Origin: Methanothermobacter sp. CaT2
GTDB lineage: Archaea > Methanobacteriota > Methanobacteria > Methanobacteriales > Methanothermobacteraceae
DNA: 64,000 bases
Assembly (NCBI RefSeq): GCF_000828575.1
Contig: NZ_AP011952.1
Location: 124,001 to 188,000 of the forward strand
Reading direction: 5' to 3'
Each line of letters begins with the position of its first letter. Position 1 is the stretch's first letter. The position numbers and the translations under genes were made by a program. Below, piece by piece: positions 38,695 through 48,549 of the stretch. Under the pieces are notes generated by a model. It saw nothing but the letters and a program-made list of their open reading frames with translations, did not search any database and had not been told where the DNA came from.

Positions 38695-39063
38695 TTATTT
38701 TTCCATCTCCCTGAAAACCTCAGCTGCCACAGTAACACCATTTATGGCTGCAGGGAACCCTGCATAGACAGCCATCTGGATGAGGACCTCAATTATCTCC
38801 TCCCTGCTGCAGCCGGCATTGAGGGCACCCTTCACATGGCCTTTCAACTGTTTTTCAGCCCCAAGGACCGTGAGGGCTGCCACGGTGACAAGTTCCCTTG
38901 TTTTAAGATCCAGCGCATCCCTGGAGTAGATATCACCGTATGCAAATTCAACCACGAACCTTGAAAGATCAGGGGCAACATCCTCAAGTTCATCACGCAG
39001 CTTCCTGTAGGAGTCCCTGTGTATCCTCTCAAGTATCTCCATTCCAGCAGTGTATCTGTCCAT
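38695..39063 (-). CDS. carboxymuconolactone decarboxylase (CMD/AhpD-like) family protein
   Basis: A 122-residue all-helical CMD domain protein. Members either decarboxylate lactones or act as AhpD-like thiol peroxidase partners, which need a C-x2-C motif. Only one Cys (in NAGCSREE) is near the active site here, so the AhpD disulfide chemistry is not supported. A close homologue from M. thermautotrophicus has a known structure. It is convergent with tatD. Confidence 0.78.
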   Translation of the reverse strand: MDRYTAGMEILERIHRDSYRKLRDELEDVAPDLSRFVVEFAYGDIYSRDALDLKTRELVTVAALTVLGAEKQLKGHVKGALNAGCSREEIIEVLIQMAVYAGFPAAINGVTVAAEVFREMEK

Positions 39064-39154
39064 ATTTCAACCTCCCGATCTGGAAACCCCACATGGTTTC
39101 CACACTAATTTATAGTATGGTGGCTATAAACCTATAGACTGGAGGAGAAGGTTC

Positions 39155-39805
39155 ATGAGACCATACGTTATACTCAACGCAGCAATGACACTGGACGGTA
39201 AGATTGCGACAAAGACAGGTAGCTCTGAGATATCCGGTGAGGAGGATCTCAGGAGGGTCCATGAGCTTCGGAGGGAATGTGACGCCATAATGGTGGGGAT
39301 AAACACGGTACTTGCAGATGACCCCCGACTCACCGTCCACAGGGTTGATGCAGAGGAAGGGGATAACCCTGTGAGGGTGGTGGTTGACAGCAGGGCAAGG
39401 ACACCCCTGGATTTCAGGGTCCTCAACGATGAGGCCCCCACTGTGATAGGTGTCTCGGAGAGTGCCCCGATATCAAGGGTTAATGAACTCAGAAAAAGGG
39501 CTGAAGTTGTGGTTGCAGGAAAAGACAGGGTGGACCTCCGCCTGCTCCTAGAAAGACTCCATGAGATGGGTGTCAGGAGGCTGATGCTCGAGGGGGGCTC
39601 AACCCTCAACTACTCCATGTTAACGGAGGGCCTTGTTGATGAGGTCCGGGTGTGCATAGCCCCCATGATCGCCGGTGGCAGGGAGGCAAGGACACTGGTT
39701 GATGGTGAGGGCATAGACGATATGTCCGATGCCATAAAACTCGAACTTGAGAGGTTCTACACCCTGGGGGAGGACCTCATAGTTGAGTACACCGTAAAGA
39801 GGTAG
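39155..39805 (+). CDS. 2,5-diamino-6-ribosylamino-4(3H)-pyrimidinone 5'-phosphate reductase
   Basis: 216 residues of the archaeal RIB7/ArfC type, the NADPH-dependent reductase acting on the second intermediate of riboflavin and F420 (FO) synthesis. Motifs are NAAMTLDGKIATKTGSS, RRECDAIMVGINTVLADDP, and EGGSTLNYSML in the nucleotide site. There is no deaminase domain, as expected in archaea. It starts at ATG behind GGAGGAGAAGG. A DUF483 gene follows directly. Confidence 0.9.
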   Translation: MRPYVILNAAMTLDGKIATKTGSSEISGEEDLRRVHELRRECDAIMVGINTVLADDPRLTVHRVDAEEGDNPVRVVVDSRARTPLDFRVLNDEAPTVIGVSESAPISRVNELRKRAEVVVAGKDRVDLRLLLERLHEMGVRRLMLEGGSTLNYSMLTEGLVDEVRVCIAPMIAGGREARTLVDGEGIDDMSDAIKLELERFYTLGEDLIVEYTVKR

Positions 39806-39807
39806 AT

Positions 39808-40353
39808 GTGGTTTTCATGCTGGAGAGGATCTATGAGAGAATACTGAGGATAAGGGAAGATGGATGCAGGGACTGCCTGAAGGTTGTCTGCCGTATGGAT
39901 GACTTTCAGTTCAACCAGCTCATGTCGAGACTCCAGATGCAGATTGAGATAACCTCCAGGTATAATCCGCCTGTGAGGCCTGCCCTGGATCCCATGATAT
40001 CCACGGAACTTGGTGTGTACAGGGGTGATGATGAGAACATAGGGAGACTCCTTGGCTACCCTGAGTGCTGCATACAGAGCTTCTCTGAGAACACCAGGTA
40101 TGCGATTGATGAGGATCACCTTGCAGAGGTGGATGAACTTGAGGTTCCCCCGGATAAATGCGCCCTTGTGCTCCCATCAGGTTTCATACCATGCAGCCTC
40201 AGATGCAGGGAGGCATGGGAGAGGAATCTCATAGCCTTTGCAGACAGGGAGGAGTTTAAGAGGATACTTGAACTTGAGGATGAACTCCGCATGAAGCTCC
40301 CGCACTTTCACCTGGCATATGATGAGTATTTTGAGAAGATAATCCTTGATTGA
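39808..40353 (+). CDS. DUF483 family protein
   Basis: 181 residues of an archaeal family (DUF483) with no assigned function. Cysteines are clustered as CRDC and as GYPECCIQSF, and CSLRC occurs further on, so a metal or Fe-S site is possible. GTG 39808 has AGAGGT upstream and nearly abuts the reductase stop, so the pair is co-transcribed; ATG 39817 is an alternative. Its 3' end is repeated downstream. Confidence 0.7.
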   Translation: MVFMLERIYERILRIREDGCRDCLKVVCRMDDFQFNQLMSRLQMQIEITSRYNPPVRPALDPMISTELGVYRGDDENIGRLLGYPECCIQSFSENTRYAIDEDHLAEVDELEVPPDKCALVLPSGFIPCSLRCREAWERNLIAFADREEFKRILELEDELRMKLPHFHLAYDEYFEKIILD

Positions 40354-40480
40354 ATCTTTTTTGATTTTTTAGGTTGGATGGGTATTTTGAGAAGATAGTC
40401 CTTGGATGAGTCTTTTTTGATTTTTTTGGGTCGGATGGGTATTTATGAGAAGATAATCTCGGATGAATCCTTTATTGGAG
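40326..40480 (+). repeat. three degenerate tandem copies of the DUF483 gene 3' end
   Basis: Copies begin at GTATTTTGAGAAGATA (40326), again at 40382 and, with changes, at 40439, giving periods of 56 and 57 bp. Each carries the last codons of the gene followed by a T-rich CTTTTTTGATTTTTT block and GGATGG. Copies 1 and 2 differ at about 8 of 56 positions; copy 3 is more decayed. The T-runs could act as repeated terminators. Confidence 0.85.
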
Positions 40481-40563
40481 TGCCAGACAGGAAATCATCT
40501 TTCATTTAAAAAATGAATTGAGTATTACTTTTAACACCCGCCTTTTTTAAATCATTCATACTT

Positions 40564-40652
40564 AAAATCTTTTAATTAAGATTTAAATAGAATTTCATCA
40601 AATCTCTTTACGATATTGAATCAGTAAATTATTAAAATCGTAAAGGAGGTGA
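40564..40652 (+). promoter_or_regulatory. promoter/leader of the exported CobN-like gene with 9-bp inverted repeat
   Basis: ATTTAAATAG at 40581-40590 is the likely TATA box, itself next to a 7-bp dyad (AAATCTT 40565-40571 / AAGATTT 40578-40584). A perfect 9-bp inverted repeat, CTTTACGAT (40606-40614) and ATCGTAAAG (40637-40645), spans the expected transcript start. Its right arm ends inside the ribosome site AAAGGAGGTG. It could be an operator or a hairpin that hides the ribosome site. Between 40480 and 40564 nothing else is seen. Confidence 0.45.
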
Positions 40653-40656
40653 AAAA

Positions 40657-43600
40657 ATGAAGAAGTTTCTACTGATAGCACTTATTCTGCTCATTGTTTC
40701 AGTTCCATCAGTAGCAGCAGCAGACAACGATACCAACACAACAGAGTCAAAGATGCTGAAGGATACAAACATGGTGGTGCTCCTCACAGGATGCGTGGTG
40801 GGAACCGTCGACCCCATAATGAATGACGCCTACCGCAATGACCTCCTTCCCAGCGGATACAACTTCACCCTGAAGATATACACCATGGACACCTTCAACC
40901 TCAACTCAACGGCATCCAGCCAGTTCAAAAATGACGTGAAGAATGCGGATATATTCTTCCTCTTCACAAGACCCGGCTACCCTGTGACCGGGATGAGCTA
41001 TGGGACAGAATTCGATGCAGCAGTCGACTTCCAGGCCCTCGCAGCCAGCATGAAACCTGGAGCACGAATATTCGTCCTGGGCCCTGTAAAACCCAACGTC
41101 ACAGGTGTTAATGTGACCAACCTCCCAGCCTATGGTCCGGTCGCAGCACCTGCACTCTCACGGGAGAACATAAAGAGGACGCTCCTGGAGGTCCTGAGGC
41201 TCAGCGGGGCCGTGAATCTGACGGTCAACGACACAAAACTGGTACCTGGAATGCAGGACTTCCTCTACCATCCACTGGCACCACGTGTTTACACAGACAG
41301 GGAATCCTACACAGAATGGTACATGAACACCACCCTCTACAGGCCCGGGGCCCCATGGGTGGGGGTTGCCATACTGAACCGTTACTACCTCTCGGGTAAC
41401 ATGGACGTCTATGAGACCCTCATACAGAAACTCGAGGCAAAGGGACTCAACGTGATGCCCTACTTCTACTGTTCAGACCCCATAGGGGCCTCAAGGCGCT
41501 TCTTCATGGTCAACAACAGTTCAGTGATTGACGCCCTCGTTGCCTGTGTACAGTTCGGTTACTGGCCAGACAACCAGACCATAACCTTCTTCACTGACCT
41601 CAACGTGCCTGTTCAGGGTCCACTCCCGGTGTTCCTGCAGACCTCCCTGGATGATTACATAAACAGCAGCAGACAGCAGGGCCTCAGGGGTCTGGAGTAC
41701 TACTGGCTCGCCATGTTTGAGATGCAGGGGCGAATAGAACCCATACTTATAGGTGGTAACAGGGTATCGGACCCGGACCCGGTAACCGGGGTCACACTCA
41801 AGGAATACGTGGCCTATGAGCCAGGGGTAAACCAGCTGGTGGAGCGAACACTTGCCTGGGTGAATCTCAGGAAGAAGGTGAACAGTGACAAGAGGGTGGC
41901 CATAGTCTACTTTGACAGCACCCATGATGAGGGGATGCCGGCAACCAATGGCCTCAACCTCTACGGCAGTCTGAGCAACATACTACTTGCAATGAGGGCA
42001 GCAGGTTACACCACAGGAAACGGAAATCTGACCCCCGAGTACATCTATGAACTCATAAACAGGGCTGGAAGAAACCCCAGGAACATGACACAGTCAGAAC
42101 TCCGGAAACTGGTTGAGGCTGGATGCATCACAGTACCTGTTTCAGATTACCTCAGGTGGTATTCAAAGCTCCCGGTAACCCTCAGGCGCCAGGTTGAGGC
42201 AATGTGGGGTCAGGCTCCAGGTAACATCATGGTCTACAACGGCAGCATTGTGATCCCCGGCTTCATGCTCGGCAACATGTTTATGGGTCCGCAGCCGGTC
42301 TGGAAGTGGAACGGCACACTCAACAACGGCACGCTACCACCTACACACCAGTTCATAGCCTTCTACCTCTGGCTTCAGAATGGATTCAGGGCCGATGCAG
42401 TGGTACACATAGGACAGCATGGCACACTGGAATTGCTTCCGGGCCATGTGAATGCCATGACAGAGGATGACTGGCCAAACACCCTCATAGGATCCATCCC
42501 CAACATACACCTCCTCAAGATGGAGGACCCCCTTGAGGCTGTTATAAACCCGGCCAAGAGGAGGGCATACGCCGTTACCATCTCATACCTCATACCACCG
42601 GTTATGAGGACGGAACTCTACGGCGTATACCAGGAACTTGCAGACCTTCTGGGATCCTACAGCACTGCAGAGGCATCAGGGGATAGGGACAGGATGAACG
42701 TCCTGGAATCCCTCATAAGGGATGGTGTGAAGAGGGCGGGCGTTGACGTGAGGCTCAACGTGAGTAACTCAACCCCCTTCAGTGTCCTCAGACTGAGACT
42801 TGAGGATTACCTACATGAGCTCACAGAGATCCTCATGCCCTATGGGCTCCACACCTTCGGGGAGCTCCCTGACAGTGAAACCCTTGAGAGGTTCCTGGAT
42901 GCAATCATATCCTTTGACCCTGCAAACAGGACGGCAAGGAGGGATGAGATAAGAAATCTGCTCATCATGAGTGCCAGCAACGAGATGGCCTCACTCCTCA
43001 GGGCCCTCAACGGGGAATTCATACAGCCAGCTCCAGCGAGAAGCCCCATAATCAACCTTGCAGCGCTTCCAACAGGCCGGAACATGTACACCTTTGACCC
43101 ATCATCCATCCCTGACCCTGCCGCTGTGGTGATGGGATCAAGGGCTGCAGAGGAGATGCTTAAACGCCACAGGGAGGCGAACGGCGGAAGGTACCCTGAA
43201 ACCGTTGCCGTGGATATAGGTGACGTTATATCAACCGGCGGCCAGAGCATCGCAGCCATATTCTACTTCCTGGGTGTTAAACCGGTCTATGAGAGCGGAG
43301 CACTCATCGGGACAGAGATCATCCCACTCAGTGAACTTGGAAGGCCAAGGATCGACGTTGTGATAAGCGACTTCCACAACTTCCGCGGGGCAATTCCCGG
43401 GGCAATGGACGTCATAGACAACACGATTAAGAGGATAGTTAACCTCAACGAGTCAGCTGAGATGAACTATGTGCGAAAACACTACATTACCCTCAGATCA
43501 GGCATCTACAGTGAACTGGTGGCCTCAGGGATGAACAGTTCAGCGGCCGATGCAATGGCGGACAGGCTTGCAAGGACCAGGATCTTTGGGCTGCCACCGG

Positions 43601-44577
43601 GTGCAGACCCCCATGGTGCGGGTGTCGACAGGATACTCTGGTCACGGGATGACTGGACAGCCGAAGAGCTTGCAGAGACCTACCTCAGCTACTACTCGTA
43701 TGCCTATGGAAGGGACCTCAACGGCCTCCAGAGCCCGAAACTCCTGGAGTCGCTCCTTCGTACAGTTGACGCCAGCATGGTGATAATGCCCTACAGGGCA
43801 CCCGGCGAGGGAACCTGCCTCTACAGGGTCTCGGTCACCGTGAACTTCATGGTGAACTACCTCACAGGGAGGAACATAAACAGCTACATTGCAAAAACAG
43901 CCTACGGAACACCCATCATAAGGACCCTCCAGGAGTCAGCCTACGATGACCTTGCAGTGACGCTCCTCAACCCCACATGGATCCAGGGCAAGCTGCGTGA
44001 GGGACCATCCGGCAGCGCATCAATAGCACTGCAGGTGAGGGATCTCTTCATGAGTGATGCCCTCGTGGACGTGGCATCAGCCGATGTCTGGAGGAGGATT
44101 GCCGACACATTCCTCTTTGACAGCGCTGTGAGGTCACAGCTTGATGCATCAGCCATCCAGATGATAGCACGCTATGTGAGGCAGGCCCATACCAGGGGAC
44201 TTGTATCCCTCTCAGGGGCTGAACTTGCAGCAATATCCGAGATGCTGGGTGAGGGTACCTCCACAGACACAGACCAGGGAGACAACCAGGGTTCAGATCA
44301 TGGAACCACCACAGGATCCCATGGAACAACTGGAAGGGGAGGAAGATCTCCAGGAACCCATGCAGGGGTTCTGGCACAGTCCTCCGCCTCAGAGTCAGGC
44401 GCATCATCCCCCGGGGTTGCAGGAGCATCAGAACAGAAACCTGGAAGTGCCTATGAGATCTCAACCCCACAGGCAGAGGAAAAATCAGGCAGCACACAGC
44501 TCTACGCTGTTCTTGGCATAGTTGGAATCTTCTGCCTTCTTGGAGTTGGCTACTACTTTGGACCCCTCAGAAAATAA
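40657..44577 (+). CDS. exported, membrane-anchored CobN/BchH-like chelatase homologue
   Basis: 1306 residues. A signal peptide (MKKFLLIALILLIVSVPSVAAA) precedes a full CobN/magnesium-chelatase H-subunit domain; HIGQHGTLELLPGH, the EDDWPNTLIGSIPNIH region and GRDLNGLQSP are typical. A Ser/Gly/Thr-rich linker of about 110 residues and a C-terminal membrane helix (LYAVLGIVGIFCLLGVGYYFG) follow. Many N-x-S/T sequons suggest glycosylation. Cytoplasmic CobN inserts cobalt into corrinoids using ATP with CobS/CobT; outside the cell no ATP is available. A role in binding or moving metals or tetrapyrroles at the surface is more likely. Confidence 0.85.
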   Translation: MKKFLLIALILLIVSVPSVAAADNDTNTTESKMLKDTNMVVLLTGCVVGTVDPIMNDAYRNDLLPSGYNFTLKIYTMDTFNLNSTASSQFKNDVKNADIFFLFTRPGYPVTGMSYGTEFDAAVDFQALAASMKPGARIFVLGPVKPNVTGVNVTNLPAYGPVAAPALSRENIKRTLLEVLRLSGAVNLTVNDTKLVPGMQDFLYHPLAPRVYTDRESYTEWYMNTTLYRPGAPWVGVAILNRYYLSGNMDVYETLIQKLEAKGLNVMPYFYCSDPIGASRRFFMVNNSSVIDALVACVQFGYWPDNQTITFFTDLNVPVQGPLPVFLQTSLDDYINSSRQQGLRGLEYYWLAMFEMQGRIEPILIGGNRVSDPDPVTGVTLKEYVAYEPGVNQLVERTLAWVNLRKKVNSDKRVAIVYFDSTHDEGMPATNGLNLYGSLSNILLAMRAAGYTTGNGNLTPEYIYELINRAGRNPRNMTQSELRKLVEAGCITVPVSDYLRWYSKLPVTLRRQVEAMWGQAPGNIMVYNGSIVIPGFMLGNMFMGPQPVWKWNGTLNNGTLPPTHQFIAFYLWLQNGFRADAVVHIGQHGTLELLPGHVNAMTEDDWPNTLIGSIPNIHLLKMEDPLEAVINPAKRRAYAVTISYLIPPVMRTELYGVYQELADLLGSYSTAEASGDRDRMNVLESLIRDGVKRAGVDVRLNVSNSTPFSVLRLRLEDYLHELTEILMPYGLHTFGELPDSETLERFLDAIISFDPANRTARRDEIRNLLIMSASNEMASLLRALNGEFIQPAPARSPIINLAALPTGRNMYTFDPSSIPDPAAVVMGSRAAEEMLKRHREANGGRYPETVAVDIGDVISTGGQSIAAIFYFLGVKPVYESGALIGTEIIPLSELGRPRIDVVISDFHNFRGAIPGAMDVIDNTIKRIVNLNESAEMNYVRKHYITLRSGIYSELVASGMNSSAADAMADRLARTRIFGLPPGADPHGAGVDRILWSRDDWTAEELAETYLSYYSYAYGRDLNGLQSPKLLESLLRTVDASMVIMPYRAPGEGTCLYRVSVTVNFMVNYLTGRNINSYIAKTAYGTPIIRTLQESAYDDLAVTLLNPTWIQGKLREGPSGSASIALQVRDLFMSDALVDVASADVWRRIADTFLFDSAVRSQLDASAIQMIARYVRQAHTRGLVSLSGAELAAISEMLGEGTSTDTDQGDNQGSDHGTTTGSHGTTGRGGRSPGTHAGVLAQSSASESGASSPGVAGASEQKPGSAYEISTPQAEEKSGSTQLYAVLGIVGIFCLLGVGYYFGPLRK

Positions 44578-44748
44578 TTTCATTCCCCTTTATTTTTTTA
44601 ACGTGTGACGATAATTGGGTTTTTCTCTGTTTAACTCTGCTAATGGCTTTTTCATAATTCCACTAGGCCTAATACCTTTCCATGGATCCAGGACTTCCAG
44701 AATTAAGATTATAACAGGAATTCCCTATTCCCATCAGGTCCTTAGACT

Positions 44749-45348
44749 TCATCTTATCTTTCTGTAAATGTAGAGGAGGATCAGGGGGATGGCGATGAGT
44801 ATGGCGTAATCCAGTGCATGGAACACTGGCTCCAGGGAGGTCCAGCGAGGACCGAGAAGATAACCGGAATATGCAAGGATGAGGCACCATGGCAGGGAGC
44901 CGGCGAATGTGTAGATAACGAATTTCTTCAGATCCATCCGGGCTATACCTGCAGGGAGGGATATGAAGGTCCTGATAACCGGCAGCATCCTCGAGATGAG
45001 GACGGCCTCGTGCCCGTACCTTTCAAACCATTCATCGGCCATCCTGAGTTTACTATCTGTTATCATGATGTAGGGGCCATACCTCTCGAGTAAGGGACGC
45101 CCTCCCTTGAAACCCATAATATAGGCGAGAAGAGAACCCAGAAGGTTACCCAGCGCACCCGCAATTACAACGCCAGTGAGGGTCAGATTCTGCTGCCATG
45201 CTATGTATCCGCTGAAGGGCATTATAACCTCACTTGGAACTGGAATACAGGCACTTTCAAGGGCCATGAGAAAAACTATACCGGGATACCCGCTTTCCTC
45301 TATGAATCTGATCACAGAGTCTGTAAGGGTCATGGTTATATCAAGCAT
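44749..45348 (-). CDS. DedA family membrane protein
   Basis: 199 residues with the DedA/VTT signature: GYPGIVFLMALESACIPVPSE near the N-terminus and SRMLPVIRTFISLPAGIARM later. Relatives move or scramble lipids, including polyprenyl phosphates. ATG 45348 is chosen because the minus-strand TATA box (TTATATAG, about 45371-45378) predicts transcription starting about there. ATG 45366 would lie upstream of the transcript. The gap at 44578-44748 after the CobN-like gene holds only T-rich terminator-like sequence. Confidence 0.85.
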   Translation of the reverse strand: MLDITMTLTDSVIRFIEESGYPGIVFLMALESACIPVPSEVIMPFSGYIAWQQNLTLTGVVIAGALGNLLGSLLAYIMGFKGGRPLLERYGPYIMITDSKLRMADEWFERYGHEAVLISRMLPVIRTFISLPAGIARMDLKKFVIYTFAGSLPWCLILAYSGYLLGPRWTSLEPVFHALDYAILIAIPLILLYIYRKIR

Positions 45349-45395
45349 GCTGACCCTTTCTCTCATTGACTATATAATTTTTGGGGCTTGTTATT

Positions 45396-46319
45396 CTATG
45401 AAAACCTACGGAATAACTGTGGCCTGAAACCCAGCCCCAGCAGGATTTCCTTGTCCTCATCCTTTAATTCGTGCTCTGAAGTTGGGGGGACAGGTTTTCC
45501 GTCCCTTGCAAGTATCACTCCACCCTTCCGCTGGGCCCCCATCAATTTACCTGCATTCCCGTTCACTATGAGGTAACCGTCCCTCATATCTATGCCGGAG
45601 AAGTCGTCACAGTCACCATCTATGATAACCGTGCCACCACTGAGGAGCGCCCCTGTATTTTTACCGGCGTTACCATTCACCCGGACCGTCCCGCGCCTCA
45701 TGAGTATCCCGGTTGATAGGTCCACGTCCCCCTTGTGGATCACCTCGGCGTCAACATCAAGCCTGGCGCAGAGGGTATCCCTGACGTGACCATCATCTAT
45801 GACCATCCTGCCGGGGGTGAATGTAAAATTAACGGGTTTTTCACCCCTGAGGCCCGATTTGAGGATGTCAGTTACTGATAGGAACTTCTTATACCCCCTC
45901 CTATCAGATTTAACCTCAACCACGTTCCCCACAGGGTCCTTAACCTTCCCCTTAACGTAAATTGTACCTGAGACCATGCTGATACCCATACGGGTGTCCA
46001 CGTCCCCCTCAACGGTCAGGACACCTGTATCCAGGGCGCCGCCGGTCCCCCCGAAGTATGCAAGGTCCGCCCCCATGCTTGATGCGAGCCTGTGGCCGGC
46101 ATCCCCCCTCACAACCACCTCACCTCCACCCTTGAGGTGTTCAACAACATCCCTGAAGGTGCAGGATGTGCCCGGGATCCTGTCCTCAGGGTCAAGCTTC
46201 TCACCCCTGTGCTGCCAGTGGAAGTTGTAGGTGAAATCTGCGATGCAGTCCACCGGCCCATCGGGTTCAAGTTCAATGACTTCCCTTTCATCCCTCCTCC
46301 TTCCAAAGAGTCCGAACAT
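45396..46319 (-). CDS. FwdC-like GXGXG domain protein
   Basis: 307 residues of the right-handed beta-helix (GXGXG) fold shared by formylmethanofuran dehydrogenase subunit C and the C-terminal part of glutamate synthase. Repeats with G-x-G spacing appear from about residue 60 to 290 (VVVRGDAGHRLAS, LTVEGDVDTRMG, IYVKGKVKDPVG, VRVNGNAGKNTG, VIIDGDCDDFSG, LIVNGNAGKLMG). It is longer than FwdC and stands alone, away from fwd genes. A structural scaffold role is likely; the partner is unknown. Confidence 0.75.
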   Translation of the reverse strand: MFGLFGRRRDEREVIELEPDGPVDCIADFTYNFHWQHRGEKLDPEDRIPGTSCTFRDVVEHLKGGGEVVVRGDAGHRLASSMGADLAYFGGTGGALDTGVLTVEGDVDTRMGISMVSGTIYVKGKVKDPVGNVVEVKSDRRGYKKFLSVTDILKSGLRGEKPVNFTFTPGRMVIDDGHVRDTLCARLDVDAEVIHKGDVDLSTGILMRRGTVRVNGNAGKNTGALLSGGTVIIDGDCDDFSGIDMRDGYLIVNGNAGKLMGAQRKGGVILARDGKPVPPTSEHELKDEDKEILLGLGFRPQLFRRFS

Positions 46320-46413
46320 GAGAGCACCTCCATATATTTATTACTCCACCCACAGATTTATATACCCATGCGATTAAGTTCCTTTCTGTTCTATCAATCA
46401 AGAGGATGGTAAC

Positions 46414-47031
46414 TTGCCCGGTAAAATGGAGATACTCAGAGCCCTATCTGAGCTGGGAGTGGATACAAGGTTTGTGAGTGTAACAGACAGTGAGGTCCTC
46501 ATAAACAACCTCCGTTTCTCAAGGTTCTCAAGGAGGAGGGAGGAGGAGTTCAGCTCAAGGTACCCTGAGATCAGGGTTGTGAGGTCAGGGGTCTTTCAGA
46601 GGATATGCTCAAGGGCATCCAGGGTCCTGGCATCAACCCTGAGGCCCAGGGTGGGTGTTAGGATCCAGGCTGAGGGTGAGATGGCCCATGTGCTCCATGT
46701 GATCCTTGAGCCCTACACAAGAAAGTACGGTATAAGAATCGGTGAGGGGGAGGTCACTGCACTTCCAGCCACACTGGATCACTCCATTGCAGCGGCACTT
46801 GAGGATATGGTGATGGGTGAACCTATAAGGTACCATCACAGGTCAACATCCACGGTCATATACCCCCTCTCAACTGTACCTGCAGCCTGGATTGAGTCAT
46901 GGCTTGGCACTGAAATCACCATCACCAGCAACCCAATCGTGGCGGAGTTCATGGAGTTCTTCAATGAGAATGTACCCCAGTTCAGGGATAAGATGCGGAA
47001 GTCCCTTGAGTTCATAGGGGAAAATGGCTGA
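46414..47031 (+). CDS. conserved protein of unknown function
   Basis: 205 residues, basic in the first third (RFSRFSRRREEEF), with no motif I can name. A C-terminal stretch with TLDHSIAAALEDMVMGE and STVPAAWIESWLG suggests an alpha/beta fold. TTG 46414 is supported by AGAGGATGG upstream; ATG 46426 is the alternative. It is divergent from the FwdC-like gene and convergent with rfcL. Confidence 0.6.
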   Translation: MPGKMEILRALSELGVDTRFVSVTDSEVLINNLRFSRFSRRREEEFSSRYPEIRVVRSGVFQRICSRASRVLASTLRPRVGVRIQAEGEMAHVLHVILEPYTRKYGIRIGEGEVTALPATLDHSIAAALEDMVMGEPIRYHHRSTSTVIYPLSTVPAAWIESWLGTEITITSNPIVAEFMEFFNENVPQFRDKMRKSLEFIGENG

Positions 47032-47124
47032 TTTTTACTTATAGATTGCAGCTGCGTTCATGCTTGAGAAAAGAGGTTCCTTGGGGGATTACAGGGAAAA
47101 ATAAGGAGTGAATGAATTCAATGA

Positions 47125-48537
47125 TCACCCTGAGAACTGGAAGAGTGAAGTCTGCTTCTCACGGGGCTTATCATCACCGGAATCTGATCCAGGGGATTTA
47201 TCATCACCGGATTTACCGGTTTTACCTTCAGTTGACTTACTGCCCATATCTGCGCTCCGGGACTTCTTCTTCTGGGTGTAAAGTGGTCCGGTCTTATCAG
47301 ATTTTTTACGTGTCTTCTTAGCTTTGGGAGCCTTTATCTTCCTTTTCCTGAACAGTTTAACCTCTTCGTCTGTGAGTTCAAGGAATTCCTTCATCTCATA
47401 GGCCATCTCATCGTTCTCGAATATTATCTCCAGATAGGGGAACATTGAAATTGCAACCTTGGGTGATATGTGCATCCTCTCAGCCATCTTACCTGCAACA
47501 CTGTCACGGAGGTTCCTCTGCTTGCGTGTTCTCCCCAGTAACCTGAATGAGGATGAACCTGTGTACCTGACGAATTTCCTGTAGGTCTTCTCCTTGGCGA
47601 GGGCGACACCGGGACCCATGAGATCAGAGGCGTAGCGCCAGTAGGTGTAGTTCCTGCTCCTCACAGCACGGCCAAAGAATATATCTGCATGTGATAGCAT
47701 GTCATAGGCCCTGCTGATCTCATGGGGCTTTTCATATTCCCTTGGAACATTCTCTGCAATGAATTCAAGTACAAGTGTCGGGTCATCATCCACCCTCATG
47801 GCCTCCCTGATCTTTGAGAAGTCCCGGCTCTTCAGAACGGCCCTAACGGCGTCGAAGAGATTGGAGGTGGAATCCTTCTCACCCATGCTGAGGAGTTCCT
47901 CACCAACCCGCTCCTCACCACTGGCAACCGCCTCAAGGTCATTGATGGCAGAACGCAGATCCCCATGGGACCTCTTTGCAAGTTCCTTGAGGACATCGTC
48001 GGGGCAGTCGATACCCTCTGCCTGGCATATCCGTTTCAGGGCCGCGGCTATGGATGATGTGTGGACCTTCCTGATGTTTATGACCTTACACTTTGGCTTG
48101 ATGCTCTGAAGCCTCTTGCTGTAGGGGTCGTTGGCGGTTAACACGATGGGGTGGCGGCTCTCCCTGAGTATCCTGTTTATGGCCTGTACACCGCCCCGGT
48201 CCTCGTTGCCGTGTATACCATCCACCTCGTCGAGGATGATCAGTTTGAGGTCATGGTTGAAGAGGGAGCGGGTGGCTGACGCCTCACCGGCAGTCCTCGT
48301 TATGGCATCCTGTGAGCGCTTGTCACTGGCATTGAGTTCAAGGGTGTCTGAGAACTCCCTACCTATTATATGTGCTATGGTTGTCTTCCCTGTACCTGGC
48401 GGGCCCACAAGGAGGAGGGGGGGCTGGGGCTCGCTGGCCTTCCAGCCACTGATCCACTTCTTTATCTCGGCTATTGCCTTCTGGTTCCCGGCCACCTCCT
48501 CAAAGGTCCTGGGCCGGTACTTCTCTGTCCATGACAT
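47125..48537 (-). CDS. rfcL: replication factor C large subunit
   Basis: 470 residues. This clamp-loader subunit, with RfcS, opens PCNA on DNA. The AAA domain has Walker [11 protein letters not shown], Walker B ILDEVDG, sensor ANDPY and helical domains. A lysine-rich tail ([14 protein letters not shown]) ends in QTSLFQF, a PCNA-binding box. It lies 12 bp after rfcS in a shared transcript. Confidence 0.95.
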   Translation of the reverse strand: MSWTEKYRPRTFEEVAGNQKAIAEIKKWISGWKASEPQPPLLLVGPPGTGKTTIAHIIGREFSDTLELNASDKRSQDAITRTAGEASATRSLFNHDLKLIILDEVDGIHGNEDRGGVQAINRILRESRHPIVLTANDPYSKRLQSIKPKCKVINIRKVHTSSIAAALKRICQAEGIDCPDDVLKELAKRSHGDLRSAINDLEAVASGEERVGEELLSMGEKDSTSNLFDAVRAVLKSRDFSKIREAMRVDDDPTLVLEFIAENVPREYEKPHEISRAYDMLSHADIFFGRAVRSRNYTYWRYASDLMGPGVALAKEKTYRKFVRYTGSSSFRLLGRTRKQRNLRDSVAGKMAERMHISPKVAISMFPYLEIIFENDEMAYEMKEFLELTDEEVKLFRKRKIKAPKAKKTRKKSDKTGPLYTQKKKSRSADMGSKSTEGKTGKSGDDKSPGSDSGDDKPREKQTSLFQFSG

Positions 48538-48549
48538 TGATCTACCCTC

